This document shows, in pieces, positions 1 to 9,463 of a DNA stretch of 64,000 nt (its first letter is position 1; the number at the start of each line of letters is the position of its first letter). Location of the stretch: NCBI GenBank assembly GCA_013150955.1, contig JAADJD010000059.1, positions 46,857-110,856 on the forward strand, written 5' to 3'. Below the pieces are notes generated by a model that saw only the letters and a list, made by a program, of their open reading frames with translations, was not told the origin of the DNA and searched no databases. Origin of the DNA: Calditrichota bacterium (lineage in GTDB: Bacteria; Calditrichota; Calditrichia; RBG-13-44-9; J042). The translations under genes were made by a program, and so were the position numbers.

Positions 1-239
1 GTTTTTATCCGATATAATCAAACGGATTTTATTATTTTTGTTCGCGTTAATTCGTGTCATTCGTAGGCTAATGCATAATCTGGGTTAAACCGCGAATCAC
101 GCGAATGAAACCGAAAAATATCTACAAAATCGCGAATAAACTCTGGCCCACATTTTCATCTATACACAATCCAATGCATTTTATTGGTTTTATTTGTGTT
201 AATTCGTGTCATTCGTAGGCTATTGCATAATTTGGGCTA
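1..239. repeat. Dispersed inverted-repeat element, copy 1 (right half plus a full unit)
   Basis: Bases 1-87 are the right half of one unit, ending in the arm that reads GTGTCATTCGTAGGC then AATGCATAATCTGGG. A full unit follows to 239: left arm AAACCGCGAATCACGCG, central AATATCTACAAAATCGCG, and a right arm that is the inverted counterpart of the left. The same unit recurs in at least eleven other spacers of this window. No coding potential. Confidence 0.9.
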
Positions 240-611
240 ATTTGTGCCCTGCGGGATAGAGGTTTTTCGCAGTATGGTTTCCTGCCGGCGTGATCCGAAA
301 CACAAGGTCGAGTCTGCCAGAGGATTCGTCCATTTTTTGACCTTCTCTGGATGCAAAGTTTTGTCAGTATTTTGGAGCACTTCAGCCGTTGCCCCCTCGA
401 AATGCATCTGAAAAAATCATTTCCTTTTCGTAAAAAATTTAGAGTTGTAAATTAAACCGGTGTGATGTAAGATAATTTGGCTATCATTTTTAAATGTCAA
501 ATTGTCGATAACTTGGTTGGGGAACAAAGATATCGAGCAAATTTTTTTTGGTATTGCAATCAAATAGGGAAGCGTTTAAACTGAAATTGGGAATGACAAA
601 GGGAAGGATCC
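240..611. other. Intergenic region, no gene recognised
   Basis: No recognisable reading frame, RNA or strong promoter is seen here. The last 150 bases are AT-rich and probably hold the promoter of the amidotransferase gene, but no -35/-10 pair is convincing. A GGGAAGGA ribosome-binding site lies just before the ATG at 612. Confidence 0.5.
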
Positions 612-1403
612 ATGTGTCGATTTTTGGCGTTTTGGGGGAAGAAGGCGCGTCGCCTGGATTATTTTTTAATTGATGCGCCGAACAGTTTGAATCATCAAAG
701 TGCGGGGGATAGTTCCGGGAGGCCCAATCCCGATGGGTGGGGGATTGCTTACTTCAGTGACCATCGACCGGACATCATCAAGATGTCCAATCCGGCCTAC
801 GAGGATCCCCAATTCCGATTCATCGGTCGCCAGATTTCCGCGCGGATTTTATTTGGGCACGTGCGCCGGAAATCCTACGGCGATGTGTGTTACGAAAACA
901 CCCATCCTTTTGTGAAAAAAGGATGGTTATTCATGCACAACGGAAACATTCCGGATCTGGAACAGGTGGTGCAGATCTTGCAGGAAGAAGTGGTGTTGCC
1001 GGAGGAGTACCGTCCAAAAGGACAAACCGACAGCGAATTTTTATTTTCCTATGTTCTGTACCTGTTCGAGATCAAACGGGCCCACAGCGTGGAGCAGAAA
1101 TTTCAGATTCTTAAAGACATCATTTTACGCATCGAGTCCATTACTCCGCGAGAAAAATTCGATCAGCTGGCCTTGAATTTTGTTCTTGCCAATACCGAAA
1201 ATTTGTTTGCCTACCGTCGAAATCGCCCGCTGTATTATCGCATCTGGGGAGATGGTATTTTGCTGGCTTCTGAGCCGGTGGATCGCTCGCCCCACTGGCA
1301 ATCGGTTGAGGACGGGAGTTTTATTGTGGGCAGCAAACCGGGCGAAATTCAGGTGTTGACCCGCCGGGAAGTTCAACAGGTAAACGATCGAGAATGGGCA
1401 TGA
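612..1403 (+). CDS. Class II glutamine amidotransferase (YafJ-like)
   Basis: The 263-residue protein starts MCRFLAF, so the N-terminal nucleophile Cys2 of Ntn-type class II glutamine amidotransferases is exposed after Met removal. The NPDGWG motif near residue 39 and GHVRRKS/NTHPF near residues 82-100 match the YafJ/DUG3-like group, which hydrolyses glutamine or gamma-glutamyl amides as a single domain. The start has a GGGAAGGA ribosome-binding site. The stop overlaps the start of bshB1 by 10 bases, so the two are probably co-transcribed. The physiological substrate cannot be read from the sequence. Confidence 0.85.
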   Translation: MCRFLAFWGKKARRLDYFLIDAPNSLNHQSAGDSSGRPNPDGWGIAYFSDHRPDIIKMSNPAYEDPQFRFIGRQISARILFGHVRRKSYGDVCYENTHPFVKKGWLFMHNGNIPDLEQVVQILQEEVVLPEEYRPKGQTDSEFLFSYVLYLFEIKRAHSVEQKFQILKDIILRIESITPREKFDQLALNFVLANTENLFAYRRNRPLYYRIWGDGILLASEPVDRSPHWQSVEDGSFIVGSKPGEIQVLTRREVQQVNDREWA

Positions 1404-2125
1404 CCTCCCTGCAAGTCGATGTACTGGCCTTTGGTGCACATCCCGATGATGTGGAACTGGGGTGCGGAGGTACCCTGTTTAAACTGGCCCGGCAGGGATA
1501 TCAAACGGCTATTGTGGACTTAACCGAAGGGGAGATGGCCAGTCGCGGGACGGTGGAGGAACGCTATCGGGAGGCGGAAGAGGCGGCCCGGATTCTACAG
1601 GTCACCCACCGGGAAAATCTGAAGATCCCCGATGCCGGTATTGAGAACAACGAGTTCAATCGCCACAAGGTCATTGAGGTGGTTCGGCGACTCCGACCCT
1701 CGCTGGTGTTTTTACCCTATCCACGGGATCGACATCCCGATCACATTCACGCCAGCCAATTGATTACCGAAGCCTGTTTTTATTCCGGGCTGGCAAAAAT
1801 TTTACCCCACCTGTCGGCCCATCGGCCCCGACGACTGGTTTACTACATGTGTACCTACGAGTTCGAGCCCACTTTTGTGGTGGACATCAGCCAGGAGTTT
1901 GAAACCAAACTTAAGGCGTTACAGGCGTATCGTTCGCAGTTCTACAATCCCGATTGGCCGGGGCAACAAACCTTTGTCTCCTCTCGCTGGTTTATGGAGG
2001 CGGTAGAATTCCGGGCCCGTCATTTTGGGTATAAGGCCGGAGTGGAATACGCCGAACCGTTTTATGTGCGCGAATCCATTGCCCTGAATGATATTTTCCC
2101 CATCCTGAATCAAAACCGCATGTGA
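1394..2125 (+). CDS. bshB1: Bacillithiol biosynthesis deacetylase BshB1
   Basis: The 243-residue protein is an LmbE/PIG-L family zinc deacetylase. AHPDDVELGCGG near residues 15-26 supplies the zinc-binding HPDD motif, and RHPDHIHAS near residues 114-122 supplies the second histidine motif. BshB1 enzymes deacetylate GlcNAc-malate to GlcN-malate in bacillithiol synthesis. The full-length match, including TEGEMASRGT, is typical of BshB1 rather than mycothiol MshB. The start may be ATG 1394 or ATG 1400; both overlap or abut the upstream amidotransferase stop. No bshA or bshC is visible nearby. Confidence 0.9.
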   Translation: MGMTSLQVDVLAFGAHPDDVELGCGGTLFKLARQGYQTAIVDLTEGEMASRGTVEERYREAEEAARILQVTHRENLKIPDAGIENNEFNRHKVIEVVRRLRPSLVFLPYPRDRHPDHIHASQLITEACFYSGLAKILPHLSAHRPRRLVYYMCTYEFEPTFVVDISQEFETKLKALQAYRSQFYNPDWPGQQTFVSSRWFMEAVEFRARHFGYKAGVEYAEPFYVRESIALNDIFPILNQNRM

Positions 2126-2191
2126 TCCTCTCATTCGGATGTTTCCATCCAATCATTCGATGAAATGAATGGACCCAGGCCAGGACCGTTT

Positions 2192-2528
2192 TTTATCCCG
2201 GATTATGCGTTAGCCTACGAATGACACGAATTGACACCAATAAACCTAAATAATGCATTAAACCGCGAATCACGCGAATAAAACGAAATATATCCACAAA
2301 ATCACAAATAAACCCGGAAACAAAACTTCACCCGGATATAATCCAATGTATTTTTATTTGTGTTAGTTCGTGTAATTCGTGGTTCTAATGCATAATCTGG
2401 GATAAAAAAGTAAATTGCACGTGATTCTATCTGGATAAAAATGTTTTCCCGGATACATTCGTTATTTTATTGATATGATTCGAATTCATTCGCGTGATCC
2501 ATGGTTGAAGGCATTATCTGGGTTTATA
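2192..2528. repeat. Dispersed inverted-repeat element, copy 2 (composite)
   Basis: This spacer between bshB1 and trpA (convergent genes) holds a left arm at about 2197-2245, a full unit to about 2408, and a further unit in the opposite orientation from about 2430 to 2528. The motifs are shared with the other copies: GCCTACGAATGACACGAATT, AACCGCGAATCACGCGAAT and TTCGTGTAATTCGTGG. Confidence 0.85.
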
Positions 2529-2568
2529 GACACACTACCGGGTTCGAAATACCGTTTGGTGGGGGAAT

Positions 2569-3378
2569 TCATTTCCCTTCAGGGGAGTTTTCCCCTTTCC
2601 GAATGCTGCGAACAAATGCGGGAATGGCGGTTGCATATGCCGCAGGATCCAGATTGGCCAGGAATTTTAAGAAGGCGGTTCCGATGATGACTCCCCGTGC
2701 GAATTGTCCGTAATATTGGAAATCCTGGTGGGTTTTCACCCCGAACCCAATCATCACCGGATGGGTGACCAGGCGATTCAGGCGCCGGAAAAATTGTTCT
2801 CCTTCTGGTGTTAAGCGATGATCCTTTCCGGTTACCCCGGTGTAGGCAGTGCAGTAAATGAAGGCGGTGGTGTGGCGATCGATGAGCTGGATGCGGGAGT
2901 CGGGTGTGTTGGGAGCAATCAGATGGATAAAATCCAGCTGATGCTTCTGGAAAAAGGGAAGGTAGTGCAGGCTTTCTTCCAGCGGCAGATCGGGCAGGAT
3001 GATGCCATCGACTTGCAGGTCCTGGCAGGTGCGAACAAACCGTTCCATTCCGAATTGATAAACCGGATTGGTGTAACCCATGAGCAGGATGGGAATGGAA
3101 TGGCGCTGGCGGATGGTGGCCACCATTTCCAGTACTCGTTGAACGGTCACCCCGTTTTGCAGGGCCTGGTTTGCGGCCATCTGTATCACCGGGCCATCGG
3201 CGATGGGGTCAGAAAATGGGATGCCCAGCTCAACAAAATCCACACCCGCCTGTTCCAGCAGGGGAATGATTTGCACCGTAGCCTCGATGGTGGGATAGCC
3301 GGCCATCAGGTAAAGGCTTAACGCCTGACGCTCCTCCGCTTCCAGGTGTCGAAGTCTCTGCTGCAGTCGCTGACTCAT
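2569..3378 (-). CDS. trpA: Tryptophan synthase alpha subunit
   Basis: The 269-residue TIM-barrel subunit cleaves indole-3-glycerol phosphate to indole and glyceraldehyde 3-phosphate, and passes indole to Trp[20 protein letters not shown] carries the catalytic Glu (in VELG) and Asp (in FSDP); YTGVTGKDH and GFGVKT are the phosphate-binding loops. It is the last gene of the operon. Its ATG overlaps the trpB stop by 4 bases, implying translational coupling with its partner subunit. Length is normal for the family. Confidence 0.97.
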   Translation of the reverse strand: MSQRLQQRLRHLEAEERQALSLYLMAGYPTIEATVQIIPLLEQAGVDFVELGIPFSDPIADGPVIQMAANQALQNGVTVQRVLEMVATIRQRHSIPILLMGYTNPVYQFGMERFVRTCQDLQVDGIILPDLPLEESLHYLPFFQKHQLDFIHLIAPNTPDSRIQLIDRHTTAFIYCTAYTGVTGKDHRLTPEGEQFFRRLNRLVTHPVMIGFGVKTHQDFQYYGQFARGVIIGTAFLKFLANLDPAAYATAIPAFVRSIRKGENSPEGK

Positions 3379-4622
3379 GGCGCCTTTTCACCTCCCTGAT
3401 TTTCCAGATATTGAATGTAGGTGGACATGTCCTTATCCCCGCGCCCACTTAAATTGACCACCACAATCTGATCCGGGTGTGTGGTGGGTAGCAGCCGATC
3501 CAGGTAGGCCAGGGCGTGGGCGCTTTCCAGTGCCGGGATGATCCCTTCCAGCCGGGCCAGTCGAAATGCTGCCTGCAGTGCTTCCTGATCGGTGACCTGG
3601 GTGTAAGTCACGCGTTTTTGTTCCTTCAGAAAACTGTGCTCCGGGCCCACACCGGGATAATCCAGGCCAGCGGAAATGGAATGGGGTAACTGGATCTGGC
3701 CATCGGCAGTTTGTAACAGGTAAGTCTTCATGCCATGAAAAATGCCCGGACGACCCCGCGAAAGGGTGGCCGCGTGGTGTGGGGTGTGAACACCCAATCC
3801 ACCGGCTTCAACACCAATCATCTGGACGTCTGGAGACGATAGAAATGGGTAGAACAATCCCATGGCATTGCTGCCTCCGCCCACGCAGGCAATCAGGAAG
3901 CTGGGCGATGGGTGTCCCAGAGCCTTGAGTTGTTCCTGCACTTCTTCTCCAATGACTTTTTGAAAATACCGCACGATGAGCGGAAACGGGTGCGGCCCCA
4001 CCACCGATCCAATGATGTAATGAGTTGTAGCCACATGGGTGAGCCAATCCCGCAGCGCCTCGCTGGTTGCATCCTTAAGCGTTCGGGTACCGCTGTGCAC
4101 GGCTCGGACTTTGGCACCCAGCATGCGCATCCGTTGAACATTGGGGAATTGGCGTTCCATATCCTCCGCCCCCATGTAGATGCAGCAGTCCATCCCGAAG
4201 CGGGCAGCGACCGTGGCTGTGGCCACGCCGTGCTGGCCGGCACCGGTTTCGGCAATGATCCGTTGCTTGCCCATGGCGCGGGCCAGTAAAATCTGCCCGA
4301 TGGTGTTGTTGATTTTGTGTGCCCCGGTATGCAGCAGGTCTTCCCGTTTCAGGTAGATCCGGGCTTTTCCGTAATAGCGGGTTAAATTGCGGGCAAAATA
4401 CAGGGGCGTGGGACGTCCGGCATACGTGCGCAACTCCTGCCGAAACTCCTGTTCGAAGTCCGGATCGGTGCGCAGCCGGTTAAATGTGGTTTCCAGCTCT
4501 GTCAGGGCCGGTCGCAGAATTTCGGGTACAAACTGGCCGCCAAATTCGCCAAAGTATCCCCGTGCATCAGGCCACTGATCGATCGGGGATGATGGATGAG
4601 GAGGTGCCGATGGTCTGCTCAT
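3375..4622 (-). CDS. trpB: Tryptophan synthase beta subunit
   Basis: The 415-residue PLP enzyme condenses indole with serine to give tryptophan. The PLP lysine is in GAHKINNT, the phosphate-binding loop is GGGSNAMG, and the catalytic Glu region is [12 protein letters not shown]. The sequence is of the standard TrpB1 type that pairs with TrpA. It overlaps trpF upstream and trpA downstream by 4 bases each. Confidence 0.98.
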   Translation of the reverse strand: MSRPSAPPHPSSPIDQWPDARGYFGEFGGQFVPEILRPALTELETTFNRLRTDPDFEQEFRQELRTYAGRPTPLYFARNLTRYYGKARIYLKREDLLHTGAHKINNTIGQILLARAMGKQRIIAETGAGQHGVATATVAARFGMDCCIYMGAEDMERQFPNVQRMRMLGAKVRAVHSGTRTLKDATSEALRDWLTHVATTHYIIGSVVGPHPFPLIVRYFQKVIGEEVQEQLKALGHPSPSFLIACVGGGSNAMGLFYPFLSSPDVQMIGVEAGGLGVHTPHHAATLSRGRPGIFHGMKTYLLQTADGQIQLPHSISAGLDYPGVGPEHSFLKEQKRVTYTQVTDQEALQAAFRLARLEGIIPALESAHALAYLDRLLPTTHPDQIVVVNLSGRGDKDMSTYIQYLENQGGEKAP

Positions 4623-5359
4623 GGGTTTCTCCCGGATTTGAGAATGGATTTTTTGCTCTGGGTTGCTTTGCCAGCCACCGGGAAATTCCCTGCTTTGGAA
4701 GGGTTTCCCGGAAGGGCAGAGTGCATGCGGCGATATTGCCGGGCGTTGAAATGGGCCAAAGCTTCCAGCAATTGAAGCACCCGGGATATGTCTTTTACCC
4801 CCGGTGAATGTTCCGCACCACTGGCCACATCGATGACCGCGGGTGCCACCTGCTCCAGCGCCTGGCGGATGTTACCCGGATGGATGCCACCGGCCAGAAT
4901 CAGGCGCGAGCGAGGCAGATGGTCGGGAAGTCGCTGCCAGTCAAAGGCCTGACCGGTGCCCCCCATCTGCCGGGGGTGGAAACGATCCAGCAGCAGATAA
5001 GCAGCACCGCGCCGTGGATCGGGAATTATGGCAGGATCGCTGATGCGGGCGCAGTCGATGACCGGGACGGGGATGTCGGAATAATCCTGGAAATCGATCG
5101 GCTCGTAGATCTGAAGCAGGGTTACCCCACTTTTTTCCAGCACCTCCTGTACGGTCTTCCGGGTTGGACGTACCAGAATGCCAACCGTCTGGCACCGGTG
5201 GCGTACCGCGAGAATCAGGTCGCGGGCTGCAGCAGGGGAAATGTAACGGGGACTTTCGGGGTAGAAATTAAATCCCAGAAAATCCACCCCGAGCTCCGCC
5301 AGCTGAACGGCATCTTCCATCCGGGTAATGCCGCAAATTTTAAGTTTTGTGGACATCAT
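4619..5359 (-). CDS. trpF: Phosphoribosylanthranilate isomerase, C-terminally extended
   Basis: This enzyme isomerises phosphoribosylanthranilate to Cd[10 protein letters not shown] at the N-terminus, [20 protein letters not shown] and [11 protein letters not shown], then VIDVASGAE, are the family landmarks. The protein is 246 residues, against about 200-210 usually. The extra ~40 residues after the TIM barrel form a basic, low-complexity tail rich in Lys, Arg, Asn and Ser. Two adjacent ATGs (5359 and 5356) follow a GGAGGTG ribosome-binding site, and spacing favours the second. It overlaps the end of trpC by about 17-20 bases. Confidence 0.95.
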   Translation of the reverse strand: MMSTKLKICGITRMEDAVQLAELGVDFLGFNFYPESPRYISPAAARDLILAVRHRCQTVGILVRPTRKTVQEVLEKSGVTLLQIYEPIDFQDYSDIPVPVIDCARISDPAIIPDPRRGAAYLLLDRFHPRQMGGTGQAFDWQRLPDHLPRSRLILAGGIHPGNIRQALEQVAPAVIDVASGAEHSPGVKDISRVLQLLEALAHFNARQYRRMHSALPGNPSKAGNFPVAGKATQSKKSILKSGRNP

Positions 5360-6152
5360 TCACCTCCTGCTGAAACTGCTGCAATAGTGGGCCGGGGTGG
5401 GGCTCGCGCATCAGGGCCTCGCCAATTAATGCCCCCTGGAAACCTGCCTGCCGGAGCCGCCGGCATACGTCTGGATTTGAAATGCCGCTTTCGCTGATGA
5501 CCGGCATGTCCGCCGGAAGAAGCGGTTTGACACGAAACGCATGATTCACATCCACCTGAAAGCTGTTTAGATCCCGGTTGTTAATGCCCAGGATGATGTG
5601 ATCCGTTTGCGCGGGAATCCGGGATATTTCCTCCGGATGATGCAGTTCGAGCAACACCTCCATTCCCAGGTCTCTGGCCAGGGCGCTCAGACGATCCACG
5701 GTTCTGGCCGGCAGGATGGCAGCAATTAGCAGGATCAAATCCGCCCCCGCCACGCGAGATTCATATACCTGATATTCATCCAGAATGAAATCCTTGCGGA
5801 GTACGGGAATGGGAACCTGCCGCCGCACGCTGGAGAGATCGTACAATTCTCCCCGAAAAAATCGGGCATCGGTGAGTACCGAGATGGCCGATGCGCCTCC
5901 TGCGACGTACGCCTGCGCCCGCTCCGCAGGATGGCAGTTAGGTTGAATGATTCCCCGGGATGGCGATGCCTTTTTGATTTCGCAGATGAAATGAAAGCGG
6001 GGATCGTTTTCCAGTTTCTGGCGCAGGCTTCGCACCGGAAAGGTTTGCGAAAGGAGCATGCGTTGCAATTCGCGGAGTGGAAGGGTGGCCGCCCTCTGTT
6101 GCACTTCCTGACGTTTGTGTTCAATGATGCGGGTGAGAAATTGGTTATTCAT
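5340..6152 (-). CDS. trpC: Indole-3-glycerol phosphate synthase
   Basis: The 270-residue TIM barrel catalyses decarboxylative ring closure of CdRP to indole-3-glycerol phosphate. The CEIKKASPSRG motif holds the catalytic Lys and the phosphate-site residues. SVLTDARFFRGELYDL, VLRKDFILDEYQVYESRVAGAD and LGINNRDL are standard family motifs. It is a separate protein here, not fused to TrpF as in enterobacteria. Its start overlaps the trpD stop by 4 bases. Confidence 0.97.
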   Translation of the reverse strand: MNNQFLTRIIEHKRQEVQQRAATLPLRELQRMLLSQTFPVRSLRQKLENDPRFHFICEIKKASPSRGIIQPNCHPAERAQAYVAGGASAISVLTDARFFRGELYDLSSVRRQVPIPVLRKDFILDEYQVYESRVAGADLILLIAAILPARTVDRLSALARDLGMEVLLELHHPEEISRIPAQTDHIILGINNRDLNSFQVDVNHAFRVKPLLPADMPVISESGISNPDVCRRLRQAGFQGALIGEALMREPHPGPLLQQFQQEVNDVHKT

Positions 6153-7180
6153 GATTCCCCTTTGCAGTTTTGGGTGAATTCCCGGAATGCTTCAAGCGTT
6201 TTCATGGCCGCACCGGAATCGATGCATTCCCGGGCCAGCTCCAGGCCATCTTCAATTTTCTGGACTTTTTCGGCCACAAAGAATCCCAGCGCCGCGTTGA
6301 GCACCACCATCTCCCGGGCGGCACCCCGGATTTTTCCCGACAACACGCCCTGGATTTTCTCTGCATTTTCCCGCGCGGAATGCCCTTGCAGTTCTTCCGG
6401 CTGGAATGACCTGCCATCGATTGGTGCCCGGTACTCCAGCGATTGGATCCCACCATTGTTCGGTTGAATAAGGAAGAGGTGGTTACTGGCAAACGGTGAG
6501 GCTTCGTCGTAACCATCCTGGCTGTGGACGGTCACCGCCCGATGGACGCCCCGGGTGGCCAGCACCTCTGCCAGGCGCTGCGCGGTTTCCCGGTCAAATG
6601 CGCCGATCAACTGCCGGCGTACCCGTGCCGGATTGAGCAATGGGCCCAGAATGTTAAAAACGGTGCGGATACCCAGGTGCTTGCGGTGCGGGGCAATGTG
6701 TTTCATCGCCGGGTGGTATAATGGCGCAAAAAAGAAGGTGATGCCCATTTCGTTAGCACAACGGACGGCCTGTTCTGGTGTTAGATCGATCCGGATGCCC
6801 AGTGCCTCCAGAACATCGGCGGAACCGGCTTTACTGGATACCGATCGGTTGCCGTGCTTGGCTACCGTTACGCCTCCGGCAGCGATCACAAATGCCGCTG
6901 CAGTAGAAATGTTGAATGTATGTTTGCCATCGCCGCCGGTGCCACAAACGTCAATGGCATCGGGATCGTTCAAAGTAACCCGAACCATGTGTTTTTCCAT
7001 GGTGTCGGCGAAACCGGTAATCTCCCGGGGGTGTTCTCCCTTGGTGCGGAGCCCCATGAGCAGGGCACCGGCGGCCGCCGGGGGAATCGCGTTTTGAACC
7101 ACCTGTTCCAGCACCGCCGCGGCTTCTTCCCGGGACAAATCCTGTCCCCGGGCCAGCTTCTCCAGCGTGGATGCAATCAC
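6149..7180 (-). CDS. trpD: Anthranilate phosphoribosyltransferase
   Basis: The 343-residue enzyme transfers phosphoribose from PRPP to anthranilate. It shows the glycine-rich PRPP motif VCGTGGDGKHTFN, then KHGNRSVSSKAGSADVLEALG and HPAMKHIAPHRKHLGIRTVFNILGPL in parts. Length is normal. It is not fused to TrpG. It overlaps trpG and trpC by 4 bases at either end. Confidence 0.97.
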   Translation of the reverse strand: MIASTLEKLARGQDLSREEAAAVLEQVVQNAIPPAAAGALLMGLRTKGEHPREITGFADTMEKHMVRVTLNDPDAIDVCGTGGDGKHTFNISTAAAFVIAAGGVTVAKHGNRSVSSKAGSADVLEALGIRIDLTPEQAVRCANEMGITFFFAPLYHPAMKHIAPHRKHLGIRTVFNILGPLLNPARVRRQLIGAFDRETAQRLAEVLATRGVHRAVTVHSQDGYDEASPFASNHLFLIQPNNGGIQSLEYRAPIDGRSFQPEELQGHSARENAEKIQGVLSGKIRGAAREMVVLNAALGFFVAEKVQKIEDGLELARECIDSGAAMKTLEAFREFTQNCKGES

Positions 7181-7800
7181 GGTTGAACCCTCCTGTGTTT
7201 CGTGCCTTCGGGCTGAGCCTGTTGATGAAATTGTTGAACCAGCCGAAGCCAGTTCTGAATGATTTGCGATCCGTGCGGGGTGAGAATGGATTCCGGATGA
7301 AACTGCACCCCGATCAGCGGAAACTGCCGGTGCTGAATGGCCATGACGGTACCATCTTCGGTTTGAGCGATGACCTCAAGACATCCCGGCAGGGTTGCCC
7401 GGTCGATGATCAGGGAATGGTACCGACCGGCGGGGAAGGGTGAGGGAACATCCGAAAACAGGGGATGTCCCGAATGAAACACCCGGGACGTCTTCCCGTG
7501 CACCGGCATGGGCGCCCGTACAATGCGGGCACCGAAGACCTCCCCCATGCACTGATGACCCAGGCATACCCCCAGGATGGGGATCTCCGGATGCAATTCC
7601 TGGATGATCCGGGAGCTGATGCCCGCCTGCCGGGGCGTACCTGGGCCGGGGGAAATGACAATGGCTTCCGGCGCCAGCAGGCGAACCGCTTCAACTGTAA
7701 GCGCATCGTTGCGGTAAACGGCAACTTCGGGAACCTGCTGGGCGATGGAATCCACCAGGTTATAGGTGAACGAGTCGTAGTTGTCGATGAACAGAATCAT
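7177..7800 (-). CDS. trpG: Anthranilate synthase component II (glutamine amidotransferase)
   Basis: The 207-residue class I amidotransferase supplies ammonia to TrpE. IDNYDSFTYNLV opens the protein, the catalytic Cys lies in GVCLGHQCMGE, and the His-Glu of the triad lie in GVQFHPESI. The opening motif is shared with PabA, but its place between trpE and trpD argues for TrpG; dual use in folate synthesis is possible. It overlaps both neighbours by 4 bases. Confidence 0.96.
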   Translation of the reverse strand: MILFIDNYDSFTYNLVDSIAQQVPEVAVYRNDALTVEAVRLLAPEAIVISPGPGTPRQAGISSRIIQELHPEIPILGVCLGHQCMGEVFGARIVRAPMPVHGKTSRVFHSGHPLFSDVPSPFPAGRYHSLIIDRATLPGCLEVIAQTEDGTVMAIQHRQFPLIGVQFHPESILTPHGSQIIQNWLRLVQQFHQQAQPEGTKHRRVQP

Positions 7801-9260
7801 GGTGAACCTCCCGTTGCAATGGTAATCGCCTGTTGAAGCGCCCGAATTTTATGCAGCGTTTCCTGATATTCCTTTTCGGGATGGCTGTCGGCCACAATGC
7901 CTGCCCCGGCCTGTAGATACAGGTAGGGGGATCTGGCCAGAATGGTGCGAATGGTGATGCAATGGTTCATGCGTCCGGTAAAATCGAAATAACCCACACT
8001 GCCCGCGTAAAACGACCGTTTCTCCGGTTCCAGCTCGTCGATGATTTCCATGGCGCGGATTTTGGGGGCGCCGCTCACGGTTCCCGCAGGAAAAACCGCA
8101 CGAAAGGTGTCCACCAGAGATGCCGATGCCGCTACCGTTCCGTAAACGCGGCTGATGATGTGCATCACGTGGGAGTAGCGTTCCACCGTACACAGGTCAT
8201 CCACTCGCACGCTGCCGGGTTGGGCAACACGCCCAACATCGTTGCGTGCCAGATCCACCAGCATCATGTGTTCGGCCAGTTCTTTGGGATCGGCCTTCAG
8301 TTCCCGGGCAATGGATTCGTCTTCTTCCGGCGTGCGGCCGCGGTGACGGGTACCGGCAATGGGTACCAGCTCAATTTCGTTGCCCTCCTGACGAACCAGC
8401 ATTTCAGGAGATGATCCAATAAGCTGAAAATCCCCAAAATCCAGGAAAAACAAGTATGGGGAGGGGTTTAACCGTCGCAATGCCCGATATACCTGAAAGG
8501 GATCTCCTGAAAAGGGAATTCTGAAGCGCTGAGACAGAACCACCTGAAAAATGTCGCCCGCAAAAATGGCCTCCCTGGCCCGCCGCACGGCTTCCTGGAA
8601 GTCCCCGGGTGTAAAATTGCCTTCCAGCGCGTCGGGTGAGGCCTGGAATGATCCCAGCTGGAAAGGAGCATCCTGCAGGTGCTGCAGCAGTTCGGTTAGC
8701 CGCTGCATTTCCTGTTCGTATTGCGCTTTCAGGGGTTGTTCGGCGCGGGGTTGAAGATTGGCGATCAGGATCATCTCGTTCTTTAAATGGTCAAAGGCAA
8801 TGATCCGGGTGTAAATCCCCAGGCAGACGTCGGGAATATCCAGTGAATCCGGAGGCATTCCCGGTAAATGTTCAATTTCCCGAACCACGTCGTATCCCAG
8901 ATAGCCCACCAGCCCACCGGTGAGCGGAGGCAATTCTTCCAGATGCACACTCTTCCATTTTTCCAGCAGGGATTGTATTCGGGTAAACACGCTGGAAGAT
9001 TGTGGGGAAGGTGGCGTTGGCATTCGGTAGCGAAGCACCTCCCGGGGATGAAATCCCACAAAAGAATAGCGCCCGACCTGCTCCCCGCGGATGGCACTTT
9101 CCAGTAAAAACGAAGGGGCCTGGGGAGATCGAAGCTTCAGATAAACCATCTGGGGGGTGTAAAATTCCCCGCCCACTTTCAGGAACAACGGAACAACCTG
9201 ATTTGTCCTGGCCAGAGCCTGGAATTGAGAAAATGACATTTTATCGACAATGCGATCCAT
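7797..9260 (-). CDS. trpE: Anthranilate synthase component I
   Basis: The 487-residue subunit converts chorismate plus ammonia to anthranilate. The LLESA element near the N-terminus is the tryptophan feedback site, so the enzyme is probably inhibited by tryptophan. GSSPEMLVR, PIAGTRHRGRT and HMMLVDLARNDVGRV belong to the chorismate-binding domain. I chose the ATG at 9260 because AAGGAAG sits 7-8 bases upstream. A longer in-frame extension to 9341 would run through the attenuator hairpin and is rejected. It is the first structural gene of trpEGDCFBA. Confidence 0.97.
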   Translation of the reverse strand: MDRIVDKMSFSQFQALARTNQVVPLFLKVGGEFYTPQMVYLKLRSPQAPSFLLESAIRGEQVGRYSFVGFHPREVLRYRMPTPPSPQSSSVFTRIQSLLEKWKSVHLEELPPLTGGLVGYLGYDVVREIEHLPGMPPDSLDIPDVCLGIYTRIIAFDHLKNEMILIANLQPRAEQPLKAQYEQEMQRLTELLQHLQDAPFQLGSFQASPDALEGNFTPGDFQEAVRRAREAIFAGDIFQVVLSQRFRIPFSGDPFQVYRALRRLNPSPYLFFLDFGDFQLIGSSPEMLVRQEGNEIELVPIAGTRHRGRTPEEDESIARELKADPKELAEHMMLVDLARNDVGRVAQPGSVRVDDLCTVERYSHVMHIISRVYGTVAASASLVDTFRAVFPAGTVSGAPKIRAMEIIDELEPEKRSFYAGSVGYFDFTGRMNHCITIRTILARSPYLYLQAGAGIVADSHPEKEYQETLHKIRALQQAITIATGGSP

Positions 9261-9289
9261 GTATTTCTTCCTTCGGTTTTCATGAATGG

Positions 9290-9328
9290 GGATAAAATAA
9301 AAAACCCACTCCGAATTCTGGAGTGGGT
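9290..9328 (-). terminator. trp attenuator terminator
   Basis: Read on the minus strand, CCCACTCC and GGAGTGGG form a stem of 8-9 base pairs around AGAATTC-like loop bases (plus-strand arms 9304-9312 and 9320-9328). A run of six T, then ATTTT, follows at once. It lies between the leader peptide stop and trpE, as expected for an attenuator. The upstream arm can instead pair with bases 9368-9376 inside the leader peptide gene. Confidence 0.93.
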
Positions 9329-9376
9329 GGGTATGGCACACCTAATGGAGGGAAGTGGCTACCAACGCCACCCACT
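9322..9376 (-). promoter_or_regulatory. trp antiterminator pairing
   Basis: On the minus strand AGTGGGTGG (plus 9368-9376, covering the last Trp codons of the leader) is perfectly complementary to CCACCCACT (plus 9322-9330), the 5' arm of the terminator. A competing 1:2 hairpin, GTGGC with GCCAC (plus 9367-9371 and 9355-9359), flanks the leader stop codon. Stalling at the Trp codons should free the 9-bp antiterminator. Confidence 0.88.
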
Positions 9377-9439
9377 GCGGGTCAGTGTCCACCACCACCA
9401 GGATTTTTTCGGCGTGTATTTAAATAAGAATCCGTTCAT
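9359..9439 (-). CDS. trpL: trp operon leader peptide
   Basis: A 26-codon frame reads MNGFLFKYTPKK, then S and four consecutive Trp, and ends SGWRW: six Trp codons, all in its second half. A GAGGG ribosome-binding site (9444-9448) sits 4 bases before the ATG. The peptide is followed by mutually exclusive hairpins and a terminator ahead of trpE, so its job is to sense charged tRNA-Trp by ribosome stalling. A longer in-frame upstream extension exists but lacks a ribosome-binding site and would precede the predicted transcription start. Confidence 0.95.
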   Translation of the reverse strand: MNGFLFKYTPKKSWWWWTLTRSGWRW

Positions 9440-9463
9440 TTTTCCCTCAAAAATTTCAGCCCA

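Noticed and set aside
2475-2713. Short plus-strand frames over the trpA 3' end
   Set aside because: They run through the dispersed repeat and antisense to trpA.
9261-9341. N-terminal extension of trpE by 27 codons
   Set aside because: It would be read through the attenuator hairpin; the ATG at 9260 has a good ribosome-binding site and gives the normal family length.
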